Source of the DNA: Trebonia sp963759545
GTDB lineage: Bacteria > Actinomycetota > Actinomycetes > Streptosporangiales > Streptosporangiaceae
Reading direction: 5' to 3'
Length of the DNA stretch: 64,000 nt
Assembly: GCA_963759545.1 (NCBI GenBank)
Contig: CAVXAB010000031.1
Coordinates: 124,001 to 188,000, forward strand
In this document: positions 51,470 to 59,934 of the stretch, in pieces
Layout: each line of letters opens with the position of its first letter
Numbering within the stretch: position 1 is the stretch's first letter
Position numbers and translations under genes: made by a program
Notes under the pieces: generated by a model
The model's input: only the letters and a program-made list of their open reading frames with translations
Told to the model about the DNA's origin: nothing
Databases searched by the model: none

Positions 51470-52739
51470 ATGCGTGAGGTTCTAACTGGCCTGGCGAAGC
51501 GCCGTCTCATTGATGTCGCGGCGGCCCGGTTCGCCGAGGAGCCGGTACTCGTGCTCAATGGTCCGCGAACCGTAGGCAAGAGCACCCTGCTCAGCCAGCT
51601 GGCCGAACGCCTCGGGCGAACGGTGATCGACTGTGACGACCCCGCGACGAGGTCGGCGGTGCGCGCTGATCCCGGCAGGTTCATTGATACGAGCGAACCA
51701 GTCCTGATCGACGAGTACCAGCATGTCCCCGAGCTCCTCGACGCCATTAAGTCGCAGCTCAACCGGGATCTCCGTCCTGGCAGGTACGTCCTCGCCGGCT
51801 CGACGCGATACGCCGCCATCCCGGCAGCCGCCCAGGCGCTGACGGGGAGGGTGGATATCATCCCCGTGCTCCCGCTGACCCAGGGCGAGATCGACGGGAC
51901 TCCTGAGACCTTCGTCGCCAGGCTTCTCGACAATGGCGGCGTTGATGTCCCGCCCGGGCAGGTAACAGCGGCGACCCGGGACGAATATGCCCGCCGATCG
52001 ACGTCGGGGGGAATGCCGGTGGCTCTTCGCCGCCCGCCGGGGCGTTCACGTTCCCGCTGGTTCGCCAATTACGTCGACCTCGTTGTCGACAAGGACGTGA
52101 TGGACATCTCGCGGGTACGGCAGCGTGAGATGCTGCCCAGGCTGCTCAGGGCAACTCGCGGCCCGGTCGGGCCAGGTGCTTAACATCTCTGCGGTCGGCG
52201 GGGCTATTGGTCTGGACCGATCGACGGCGGAGAACTATGTAAAGCTCCTTGAGGCCGTCTTCCTCATTTACCGCCTCCCGGCATGGGGCACGACCCTCGG
52301 CTCACGGATCGTTAAGCACCCCAAGGTGCATATGACCGATTCTGGCGTCATGGCCTGGCTGCTCAACCTTAGCCCGCAGAAGATCGAGCAGGCGGCACCC
52401 GCGACCCTCACCGAGTACGGCCACCTACTGGAGACCTTCGCTGTCGGGGAGGTGCTCAAACAGGTCAGCTGGTCAGACGCTCCTGTGGCAGTCGGCTACT
52501 TCCGCACTGAGGCGGGCGATGAGGTGGACCTTGTGCTTGAGCGCGACGACGGTCAGGTAGCCGCCTTCGAGATCAAGGCCGGCACCCGCGTCAGCGGCGA
52601 AGACCTGCGCGGGCTCCGCCTGCTTAAAGAGCGCCTCGGCCCGCGTCTGCAAGAAGCCATCGTCCTTTACACCGGCGAGCACGCCTACCGTCATGATGGC
52701 TGGATCTGGATTCTGCCAGTCAGCCTGCTCTGGATGTGA
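51470..52739 (+). pseudogene. AAA ATPase, DUF4143-type, one frameshift
   Basis: The first frame has EEPVLVLNGPRTVGKSTLLS (Walker A), PVLIDEYQHVPELLDAIKSQ (Walker B) and YVLAGSTRYAAIPAAAQALT. One extra G in the run 52149-52151 shifts the frame; the second frame continues GQVLNISAVGGAIGLDRSTA, ENYVKLLEAVFLIYRLPAWG, AGDEVDLVLERDDGQVAAFE, the DUF4143 nuclease-like domain with an E...EIKAG end. The restored length is about 420. Such ATPases are often near mobile DNA. GC content is slightly below the neighbours. Confidence 0.8.
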
Positions 52740-52805
52740 GCCAGCGAAACCGCAGCCGGGGACAAACGCGTGGGTTTGCGGCGGAAAAACTGCTCGCACT
52801 GGCTC

Positions 52806-53468
52806 TTACGGCGGGCGCACGAGGCCGGCGTTGTAGGCCGCGATGACGAGCTGCGCGCGGTCGCGCGCGCCAAGCTTGGTGAGCAGGCGTCCGACGTGTG
52901 TCTTTGCGGTGGACAGGCTGACGTGCAGCTGGGATGCGATCTCGGTGTTGGACAGCCCGAGCCCGATCAGGGTGAGGACCTCGCGTTCCCGTCCGGTTAT
53001 CTCATCAACCGCCGTCGCTGGGCGCTGCCCGGGTTCTGGGTGCCTGGTGAACTCCTCGATGAGCCGCCGGGTGACCGCGGGGGCGAGCAGTGCGTCGCCG
53101 GCCGCCACGACCCTGACCGCGGCCAGCAGGTCGGCCGGCCGGGTGTCCTTGAGCAGGAAGCCGCTGGCGCCGGCGCGCAGCGCGGCGAAGACGTACTCGT
53201 CGAGGTCGAAGGTGGTCAGGATCAGCACGCGGACGGCCGAGGTCTGCGGGTCGGCGGTGATCTTCCTTGTCGCTTCGATTCCATCCATGTCGGGCATCCG
53301 TATGTCCATCAGGACGATGTCAGGTTTCTCGCGCTGGGCGATCTCGACGGCCTCGGTGCCGGTCGCCGCCTCGCCGACCGAGGTCAGGTCGGGCGCGGTG
53401 TCCACGAGAACGCGGAAGCTGCCCCGGACGAGGGCCTGGTCGTCGGCGACAAGCACGCGGATCGTCAT
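52806..53468 (-). CDS. NarL/FixJ-family response regulator
   Basis: 220 residues: VLVADDQALVRGSFRVLVDT, IVLMDIRMPDMDGIEATRKI (phospho-Asp), GFLLKDTRPADLLAAVR, then the LuxR domain ITGREREVLTLIGLGLSNTE, IASQLHVSLSTAKTHVGRLL. It starts inside the stop of the histidine kinase (ATGA). The pair is divergent from an ABC exporter, which it may induce. Confidence 0.95.
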   Translation of the reverse strand: MTIRVLVADDQALVRGSFRVLVDTAPDLTSVGEAATGTEAVEIAQREKPDIVLMDIRMPDMDGIEATRKITADPQTSAVRVLILTTFDLDEYVFAALRAGASGFLLKDTRPADLLAAVRVVAAGDALLAPAVTRRLIEEFTRHPEPGQRPATAVDEITGREREVLTLIGLGLSNTEIASQLHVSLSTAKTHVGRLLTKLGARDRAQLVIAAYNAGLVRPP

Positions 53469-54733
53469 GCCCCGACGTCCAGAGAACCCGTGTCCGCGAG
53501 CGGAAACCGGGCGGTGACCTGGAAGCCGCGTCCCGGCAGGGGCGCGGCCCAGACCTCCCCGCCGTACATCGCGGCCCGCTCCCGCATGCCGATGATGCCG
53601 TTGCCCGCGACCGGAAGCTCGCTGGCGTCACCGCTCGCGGCTGCGCCGCTGCCGTTGTCGGTCACCTCGAGTGTCAGCGTGTCCTCCTGGTAGGCGACGA
53701 TCACCCGGCACCGGTCCGTCGCCGCGTGCTTGATGACGTTGGTGACCGCTTCCTGGATCACCCGGTACGCCGCGAGGTCAAGCCCGGCGGGAAGCCGGGG
53801 CCGCTCGCCGCGGACGCGCAGGTCCACCCGGACGCCGGCCTGGCCGGTGCGCTCGACCAGGCTGTTCAGGTCCGCCAGCCCTGGCGCCGGCACCAGCGCG
53901 GTGTCCCGCGTTCCCCGCGCTGCTCCGTCGCCGGCTCCGGTCTCCCCGTCCCTGAGCACCTTGAGCAGCGCCCGCATCTCGTGCAGCGCATTGCGGCTGG
54001 TTTCCTCAATGGATGACAGCGCGCGCGCCGCCTCCTCGGGGCGGGTACCGATCACGTAGCCGGCAACCCCCGCTTGGACCGTTATCAGGCTCATGGTGTG
54101 CGCCACCACGTCATGCAGCTCGCGTGAGATCTGCAGCCGTTCCTCGCTTACAGCGCGGCGGGCCTCGGCCAGCTGCTCGCGCGCCCTCCGCTCGGCCTGC
54201 TCCCGCCGGTCGGCGGCTTGACCGCGCTGCTGCCGCACCGAATAGCCGATCAGCCACGCCACCGCGACCAGGAGCCAGCTTTCGAGCAGCAAGCCGGCGG
54301 CTTTGCCGATCCCGCCAGTCTCCGGCCCGTACCCCCCGTGCGGGATGAAGGCGAACGCGGCGAGCCCGGCCGCTATCACCAGCAGCGTGCCGGCCAGCAG
54401 CCACAGCGCGTCCCGCCGCGGAAACCGCAGCGGGATCACGTAGATCACGAAGGCCGCCGCCAGCGGCGGAACCGGGGAAGAGCTAATCGCCACCGCAACG
54501 GCCCCGCCGGTCACGACCAGCGCAAGCACGGTACGCGGCCGGCACCGCCGGAACGCCGCAGGAACCACGGCGACCGCGACGATCGCGGTGGCCGCCCAGA
54601 GCGGGATGCCCCGCAGGAATGGGATGGCCTTCAGCGCGAAGTACACCAGCGCGATCAGTGCCGTGAACGCGCAGTCGATCGCGATCCAGTGCACCGGCCG
54701 AAGCCGCCTCGGTGGCGGCGCGAGCGGGTCCAT
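53465..54733 (-). CDS. Sensor histidine kinase, DesK/HisKA_3 type
   Basis: 422 residues from ATG 54733. Four to five membrane segments (about 15-160), a charged coiled coil, then the phospho-His helix VSEERLQISRELHDVVAHTM. ATPase motifs are YRVIQEAVTNVIKHAATDRC (N box), EVTDNGSG (G1) and GNGIIGMRERAAMYGG (G2). The frame is open 114 residues further upstream but that part lacks family resemblance and overlaps the promoter of the ABC operon. Confidence 0.93.
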   Translation of the reverse strand: MDPLAPPPRRLRPVHWIAIDCAFTALIALVYFALKAIPFLRGIPLWAATAIVAVAVVPAAFRRCRPRTVLALVVTGGAVAVAISSSPVPPLAAAFVIYVIPLRFPRRDALWLLAGTLLVIAAGLAAFAFIPHGGYGPETGGIGKAAGLLLESWLLVAVAWLIGYSVRQQRGQAADRREQAERRAREQLAEARRAVSEERLQISRELHDVVAHTMSLITVQAGVAGYVIGTRPEEAARALSSIEETSRNALHEMRALLKVLRDGETGAGDGAARGTRDTALVPAPGLADLNSLVERTGQAGVRVDLRVRGERPRLPAGLDLAAYRVIQEAVTNVIKHAATDRCRVIVAYQEDTLTLEVTDNGSGAAASGDASELPVAGNGIIGMRERAAMYGGEVWAAPLPGRGFQVTARFPLADTGSLDVGA

Positions 54734-54938
54734 CCCCAGACAGTAGCTCCGCAGGTCCCGGTTTCGCGTCGGCCTAGAGACTGACGCGGACCGTGGTACC
54801 TGAGGCCATCGAGCGCCGCGCAAGTCTGCCTCATGGCCTGACGTAATTCGCCGCTGCCCAAGGCACCGTTGGAGACATGCCGGCGATGGCACGATGTGCC
54901 GTCGCCGCCGGCTACGCAACCGCTTAAGGAAGGGCACA

Positions 54939-55712
54939 GTGAATATCGAGCTGACCAGCGTTACCCGGTCGTTCGGCGGAACTAAGGCCGTCGACGGCGT
55001 GAACCTGCAGGTCGGCCCCGGCGTGCTGGGCCTGCTTGGGCCGAACGGCGCGGGCAAGACCTCCCTGCTGCGCATGCTCGCGACCGTGCTGCCGCCGTCG
55101 TCCGGCGAGATCCGGCTGCTTGACCGGGACCCGAAGAACGCCGCGCAGCGCCGCGAGATCCGCCGCCGCCTTGGCTACCTCCCGCAGAACCTGGGCTACT
55201 ACCCGGCGTTCACCGTCGTGGAGTTCGTCGAGTACTTCGCGCTGCTCAAGGAGGTACCTGCGGCCCGCGTCCACAAGGCCGTGACGGCGGCCGTCGAGCG
55301 GGTTGACCTCGGGGCCAAGGCGAAGGCGCGGCTGCGCACGCTGTCCGGCGGCATGCTGCGCCGGGTTGGGATCGCGCAGGCGATCGTGAACGACCCGGAC
55401 CTGCTGCTGCTCGACGAGCCGACCGCCGGCCTCGACCCCGAGCAGCGGGTCGCGTTCCGCGCGCTCCTGCGCGACCTCGGCCAGGCCGCCACCGTCGTCG
55501 TCTCCACGCACCTAGTCGAGGACGTGGGCGCCGCCTGCTCGGAGGTGGCGCTGATGGACGCCGGGCACATCGTTTTCCGCGGTACCCCGTCCGAACTGGT
55601 CGCCCGCGGCGAGGGTCATGCGGTCGGCGACGCCCCGCTGGAGCGCGGCTACAGCGCCGTCCTGCAGGCCGCCCGCAGTATTCTCCCGAACGAGGGCGGG
55701 GTGGCTGCATGA
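54939..55712 (+). CDS. ABC transporter ATP-binding protein
   Basis: 257 residues from GTG 54939 (AAGGAAGGG upstream). Walker A GLLGPNGAGKTSLLRML, Q-loop YLPQNLGYYPAFTVVEFVEY, signature RTLSGGMLRRVGIAQAIVND (LSGGM), Walker B LLLLDEPTAGLDPEQRV and H-loop VVVSTHLVEDVGAACSEVAL are all present. It belongs to the CcmA/DrrA type exporters. It overlaps the permease gene by ATGA. Confidence 0.95.
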   Translation: MNIELTSVTRSFGGTKAVDGVNLQVGPGVLGLLGPNGAGKTSLLRMLATVLPPSSGEIRLLDRDPKNAAQRREIRRRLGYLPQNLGYYPAFTVVEFVEYFALLKEVPAARVHKAVTAAVERVDLGAKAKARLRTLSGGMLRRVGIAQAIVNDPDLLLLDEPTAGLDPEQRVAFRALLRDLGQAATVVVSTHLVEDVGAACSEVALMDAGHIVFRGTPSELVARGEGHAVGDAPLERGYSAVLQAARSILPNEGGVAA

Positions 55713-57265
55713 GCGCCATGACCCTGCGGGAGGCACGCCAGGCCCGGGGCCGGTCCCGTATGTTCACGCTCGCCGTCCGCATCGTGACGATAGAGGTCAG
55801 GCACAGCGCCTTCGTCTGGGCCATCCCGCTGCTCGCCGTTCTGTTCATCTACGACCCGTTCCACACGGCCTCGAGCTACCCCGACTTCTGGACTTTGCGG
55901 TCCTCGGTCGTGCTGGACAAGTTCTGGCCCGTCTGCGTGCCCTTCGCCGCTGCCTTTTGTGCATGGGCCGGTTCGCGGGAAGGCCGTCGCGACGTCGATG
56001 ACCTGCTCGCGTCCACCGCCAGGCCCGCCTGGACGCGGCAGCTGTGCTCGCTGGCAGGCACGCTGGCCTGGGTGCTGGCCGCGTTCGGGGCCGGCGTGGT
56101 CGTGCTGTACGTCCACATCGCCCAGGCGGCGACGTGGGGCGGGCCGCCGATCTGGCCGGTCGTGGCCGGCGCCGTATCGCTGACCGCGGTCTGCGCGCTC
56201 ACGTTCACCCTCGGGGCGCTGTTCCCCGGCCGGTTCACCGCCCCGATCGTCGCGGTGGGCATCTCGGTACTTGTCCTGGCCGCGTTCAGCCGGGCGGTCA
56301 GCCAGGGCGGCGTCTCGGTCGCCTCGCTCTCGCCGGACGGCACCGTGCCAGGGAACGACGCGGGCGTCTTCTACCCCGTCGCGCCGGACGTCTCGATCGT
56401 CCAGGTCATGTTCTTCGCCGGGGCCACGCTTGGGGCGGTCGGACTGCTCGGGCTGTCACCGCGCACCGGCGGCGCCGGCTGGCGCGGCGCCCTAGATCTC
56501 GCCAGCGGGGGAGGTGCGCGGCTGCGCACCGTGGCGACCGCCGTCTTCGCGGCCGGCATCGCCCTGGCCGTTATCGGGTTCGGCCTGGCGGCGACGGCCA
56601 AGGCGTCGTCGGTCACGGGAGGCATCGAGGTCCCCGCCCTGCACGACCCCGCCGCCGACATGCCGATCCCGTACACCCCGGTCTGCGCGGATGCTTCCGG
56701 CGGCTTCCAGGTCTGCGTGCACCCGGCGGACAAGGGCTACCTGAGCCAGGCCGTGAACTCCTTCGGCCCGGTCATGAGCGAGCTCTACGGGCTGCCTGGC
56801 GCGCCGGTCCGTGCCGTCCAGATCCCGGGCCAGGCACTGCCGTCGATCGTGCTTAACGCCAACGGCAACGGCGTCGTGACCGGTAATCCGCCGCTGTACG
56901 AGTTCTCCATGAACAACGCGATCGCCCAGGTGCCCGACGCCGCCCAGTTCCGTGACGGCTTCCGGCAGGACATCGTGCACGCCGTGATCGTCGGCTCTAT
57001 CGGCCAGTTGACCGCGAGCGGCGCGCTCGACTGGAACACAGGCACCCCGGCGCAGCAAGCCGTGGAGAACGGACTGCTGAAGGCGATCGGCTCACCACCG
57101 TACCCGGCGTGTGGTCCTTGGGTGCAGCAGTGCACGCAGCAGCCGCAGGTCGCGGCCGTTGCCGCCAGGTTCGCCGCGCTGCCCGCCGCCACGCGGCACG
57201 CCTGGCTTGCCACCAACCTCGCCGCGCTGAAGGCCGGCCAGATCACTCTGGTGCAGGTCCCGTGA
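55709..57265 (+). CDS. ABC transporter permease-like membrane protein with large extracytoplasmic domain
   Basis: 518 residues. Six hydrophobic segments span residues 30-295 (FVWAIPLLAVLFIYDPFHTA, LAWVLAAFGAGVVVLYVHIA, FTAPIVAVGISVLVLAAFSR). Residues 300-518 form a soluble domain with cysteines in PYTPVCADASGGFQVCVHPA and YPACGPWVQQCTQQPQ that could pair as disulfides outside the cell. It partners the ATPase upstream and the membrane protein downstream. The cargo is unknown. Confidence 0.85.
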   Translation: MSAMTLREARQARGRSRMFTLAVRIVTIEVRHSAFVWAIPLLAVLFIYDPFHTASSYPDFWTLRSSVVLDKFWPVCVPFAAAFCAWAGSREGRRDVDDLLASTARPAWTRQLCSLAGTLAWVLAAFGAGVVVLYVHIAQAATWGGPPIWPVVAGAVSLTAVCALTFTLGALFPGRFTAPIVAVGISVLVLAAFSRAVSQGGVSVASLSPDGTVPGNDAGVFYPVAPDVSIVQVMFFAGATLGAVGLLGLSPRTGGAGWRGALDLASGGGARLRTVATAVFAAGIALAVIGFGLAATAKASSVTGGIEVPALHDPAADMPIPYTPVCADASGGFQVCVHPADKGYLSQAVNSFGPVMSELYGLPGAPVRAVQIPGQALPSIVLNANGNGVVTGNPPLYEFSMNNAIAQVPDAAQFRDGFRQDIVHAVIVGSIGQLTASGALDWNTGTPAQQAVENGLLKAIGSPPYPACGPWVQQCTQQPQVAAVAARFAALPAATRHAWLATNLAALKAGQITLVQVP

Positions 57266-57323
57266 CCGCGGAACCGGTAGACGCCGCCTTCCGGCTAGCC
57301 CGGCGGAGCCAGGGAGCGACACG

Positions 57324-58262
57324 ATGACCGTCGTTGACGTCCAGAAGCCGCCTCCGGCCTCGCCCGCGCCCGCGCCCCATGTTTCCTCGGCGGCCCGTCT
57401 CGCCTGGCTGCACCTGCGCAGCCGCCGCGTCCCGGCCGCGCTGGCGGCGCTGCTCGCCTGCGGCGTGGCCCTATGGGCGTCGCTCCACTACCACTGGGGG
57501 CTGGGCACAGGCAACCGTGCCGATGAGCTGCCGATGATCCTCCAGGGCTGCGCCGCCGGGATCATCGCGGTAGCGACGCACAGCCCGTTCGGCGAACCGG
57601 AGCGGGCGACCGGCCGGCGGCTGCCGTTCCTGCGGGTGGGACTGGTGCTCGTGCTGTGCGGGGCCGCCATCGGGTTCTTCGCCCTCGGCGCGGCGGCCGC
57701 GTACCGCCCGCAGGCTGCGGTCTACCTGCCCGGCGGCATCCTCCCGGTGGTGCGCAACATCCTGGGCATGACCGGCATCGGGCTGATCTTCTGCCTGGTC
57801 GCCGGCTCGCTGATCGCTTGGGTCGGCCCGCTCGCCTTCTCGGCCATCTCCCAGTCCGCGCTGATCGCGAACTACTCCGAGCCGCTGACCTGGCCGACCC
57901 GATCGCCGACCGACCGCGGCGGCTGGATCGCCGCCATGGTCGTCTTCGCCTTCGGCCTGGCCGCGTTCACCATCAGGGGTCCCCGCGTCCGCCCGTCGGG
58001 TGAGTTAGAGCGCCTCGGCGGCCGGATCAGGGTAGTCGTTCTTCCGCGGCGTCGAGCGCGGGCACCAGTGGCGCGAGCGCGGTCCGCAGCAGGTCGGGCA
58101 GTGAGCCCGACGGCACGACGAGTCCGCTGGCCGGGGGGAGCGCGGTGGCGGGCCTTACCCATTGCCCGAGTGCGATGCGGACCGCGGCGGCGACGCTCGC
58201 CGCGAGCACCCGGGCGGTTAGCTGGCCGTTATCGCCGATGCGCTCTGCTATCACGGCGGTGA
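57324..58262 (+). CDS. Membrane protein of the ABC export locus
   Basis: Read as 312 residues but only the first 230 look real: six hydrophobic segments (VPAALAALLACGVALWASLH, VGLVLVLCGAAIGFFALGAA, GMTGIGLIFCLVAGSLIAWV, WIAAMVVFAFGLAAFTIRGP). After RVRPSGELERLGG (about 58015) the frame becomes arginine-rich and overlaps the TetR gene antisense, so the true stop was probably lost by an indel near 58000-58025. It likely acts as the second permease of the exporter. Confidence 0.72.
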   Translation: MTVVDVQKPPPASPAPAPHVSSAARLAWLHLRSRRVPAALAALLACGVALWASLHYHWGLGTGNRADELPMILQGCAAGIIAVATHSPFGEPERATGRRLPFLRVGLVLVLCGAAIGFFALGAAAAYRPQAAVYLPGGILPVVRNILGMTGIGLIFCLVAGSLIAWVGPLAFSAISQSALIANYSEPLTWPTRSPTDRGGWIAAMVVFAFGLAAFTIRGPRVRPSGELERLGGRIRVVVLPRRRARAPVARARSAAGRAVSPTARRVRWPGGARWRALPIARVRCGPRRRRSPRAPGRLAGRYRRCALLSRR

Positions 58263-58665
58263 GCGGATCCTCGATCCCGGCGGCGGTGCCGAGGAACGCG
58301 TCGCGCAGCGCGGGTCGGGTGGTGATGAGCAGCAGCGCGCGGGGATCGTGGCTGCCCGGGTCGGTGTACTGCTCCACGATCGCCCCGACGACGGCGTCCG
58401 ACAGGCGGACGGTGGCGGGCCTGGCGGCCACCGCAGCGGCGACCCGGGCCTCACGTTCCGCGGTGACGGCGGCGACGATCGCCTGCTCGCGGCTGGAAAA
58501 GTAGTTGTTGTAGGTCCGCGGCGAGACCCCGGCCGCGTCGGCGATGTCGTCGACCCGCACGTTGTCCGGCCCGCGCTCCAGGGCCAGCCGCAGCGCCGCC
58601 TCGCGCAGCGCCTGCCGCGTGGCGTCCTTCTTCTTCTCCCGCAACCCGGTCCGTGGCGTCGTCAC
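58027..58665 (-). CDS. TetR-family transcriptional regulator
   Basis: 212 residues from GTG 58665. REKKKDATRQALREAALRLA, LERGPDNVRVDDIADAAGVS and PRTYNNYFSSREQAIVAAVT form the DNA-binding domain (SPRTYNNYF is common in the MftR-like group). The operator-like dyads at 58689-58716 lie between it and the divergent TIM-barrel gene, so it probably represses both. Confidence 0.92.
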   Translation of the reverse strand: MTTPRTGLREKKKDATRQALREAALRLALERGPDNVRVDDIADAAGVSPRTYNNYFSSREQAIVAAVTAEREARVAAAVAARPATVRLSDAVVGAIVEQYTDPGSHDPRALLLITTRPALRDAFLGTAAGIEDPLTAVIAERIGDNGQLTARVLAASVAAAVRIALGQWVRPATALPPASGLVVPSGSLPDLLRTALAPLVPALDAAEERLP

Positions 58666-58688
58666 GGTGACAGCATCGCACGCCGAGA

Positions 58689-58716
58689 TGCGTGCACGCA
58701 AACTTGCGTGTACGCA
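58689..58716. promoter_or_regulatory. Tandem palindromes, candidate TetR operator
   Basis: TGCGTGCACGCA (58689-58700, perfect palindrome) and TGCGTGTACGCA (58705-58716, one central mismatch) are four bases apart, centres 16 bp apart. They sit in the 97-bp divergent promoter region of tetR and the TIM-barrel gene. Confidence 0.7.
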
Positions 58717-58762
58717 TTTTTTGTCGGTAGTCTCGGCTCCACCCGACGGAAAGGACGAGCGC

Positions 58763-59785
58763 ATGCGAGCCAAGGGCATCGGCTACGACACCGGATTCAT
58801 CTACCAGGGCTCGGTCTCCCGTGAGCGCTTCGATCCGGGAGTGGTCAGCCGGGAACTGGCCATCATCCGTGATGACCTGCACTGCAACGCCGTGCAAGTC
58901 GCAGGAGGCGATCCGGATCGACTGGAACAGGCCGCCCGTTGTGCCGCCGAGCTTGGGCTTGAGGTGTGGTTCTCGCCCTACCCGCTCGAGCTGACCCCCG
59001 AGGAAATCCTGCCGCTGTTCATCGACTGCGCGCAGCGGGCGGAGCGGCTGCGGAAGGCAGGGGCCGAGGTAGTGTTCGTCGCCGGGGTCGAGCTGACCAT
59101 CATGAACCGGGGATTCTTGCCGGGGAACACGCTTCAGGAACGGCTCTCAGGCCTGCTGGCCGAGCCTGGCCGCGGCGAGCGACTGGCCAAGGTGAGCGCA
59201 CGTTTCAATGACTTCCTCGTCCGCGCCGTGGCGGAGATCCGCGAGCGCTTCGCGGGCAGGATCACCTACGCTTCGATACCGTTCGAGCGGCCCGACTGGA
59301 CGCTCTTCGACATCGTCTCCGTCGAGCTCATTCGCACCCCCGAGGTCGCCGGCCAGTACCGGGACGCCGTGCGCAGCCTCGCGGCGGGAGAAAAGCCCGT
59401 CGCGATCACGGGCTTCGGTACATGCGCCTACGCCGGCGCGACCGACCGCGGCGCCCGTGCGATGGAGATCGTCGAGTACGACGAGGCCACCCAGACCCCG
59501 CTCCGACTGAACGGGGAGTACACCCGCGACGAGGCAGGCCAGGCCGCGGACATTCGCGAGGTCCTCGAGATCTTCGACGCCGAAGGCGTCGACAGCGCTT
59601 TCGTCTGGCTCTTCGAGCTGTGCAACTTCCCCCATCGCCCCGACGGGGATCCCCGTGACGACCTCGACCTGGCAAGCCCGGCCATCGTCAAGACCCTCGA
59701 AGGCCGCCACGGGGCCACTTACCCCGACATGACCTGGGAACCCAAGGCCGCCTTCACCGCCATTGCCGACCGTTACCGCGGCTGA
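58763..59785 (+). CDS. TIM-barrel, glycoside-hydrolase-like protein of unknown function
   Basis: 340 residues. MRAKGIGYDTGFIYQGSVSR, ELAIIRDDLHCNAVQVAGGD, ELGLEVWFSPYPLELTPEEI, VVFVAGVELTIMNRGFLPGN and DSAFVWLFELCNFPHR follow a barrel with conserved acidic residues at strand ends (GVELT, FELCN), the layout of retaining glycosidases. I recall close relatives carrying the label 'abortive infection protein', which has no visible support here. AAGGA stands ahead of ATG 58763. Expression should respond to the divergent TetR. Confidence 0.72.
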   Translation: MRAKGIGYDTGFIYQGSVSRERFDPGVVSRELAIIRDDLHCNAVQVAGGDPDRLEQAARCAAELGLEVWFSPYPLELTPEEILPLFIDCAQRAERLRKAGAEVVFVAGVELTIMNRGFLPGNTLQERLSGLLAEPGRGERLAKVSARFNDFLVRAVAEIRERFAGRITYASIPFERPDWTLFDIVSVELIRTPEVAGQYRDAVRSLAAGEKPVAITGFGTCAYAGATDRGARAMEIVEYDEATQTPLRLNGEYTRDEAGQAADIREVLEIFDAEGVDSAFVWLFELCNFPHRPDGDPRDDLDLASPAIVKTLEGRHGATYPDMTWEPKAAFTAIADRYRG

Positions 59786-59934
59786 CCGCGGTGCCGAACT
59801 GGCTCCTTCGCCTGCTCGCCGCCGGTGACCGAGGCCGGGTCAAGGACGCGGGCGAGAGCTTCCTCGCCACTGTTGAACACAAAGACACAAAGAGGTGTGA
59901 CAAAAAAACGGGATTTCACGCTGAACGTCATGAG

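Noticed and set aside
58763..59785. Phage-defence (abortive infection) gene
   Set aside because: The label is only recalled from related annotations; the sequence shows a TIM-barrel glycosidase-like protein and no defence partners.
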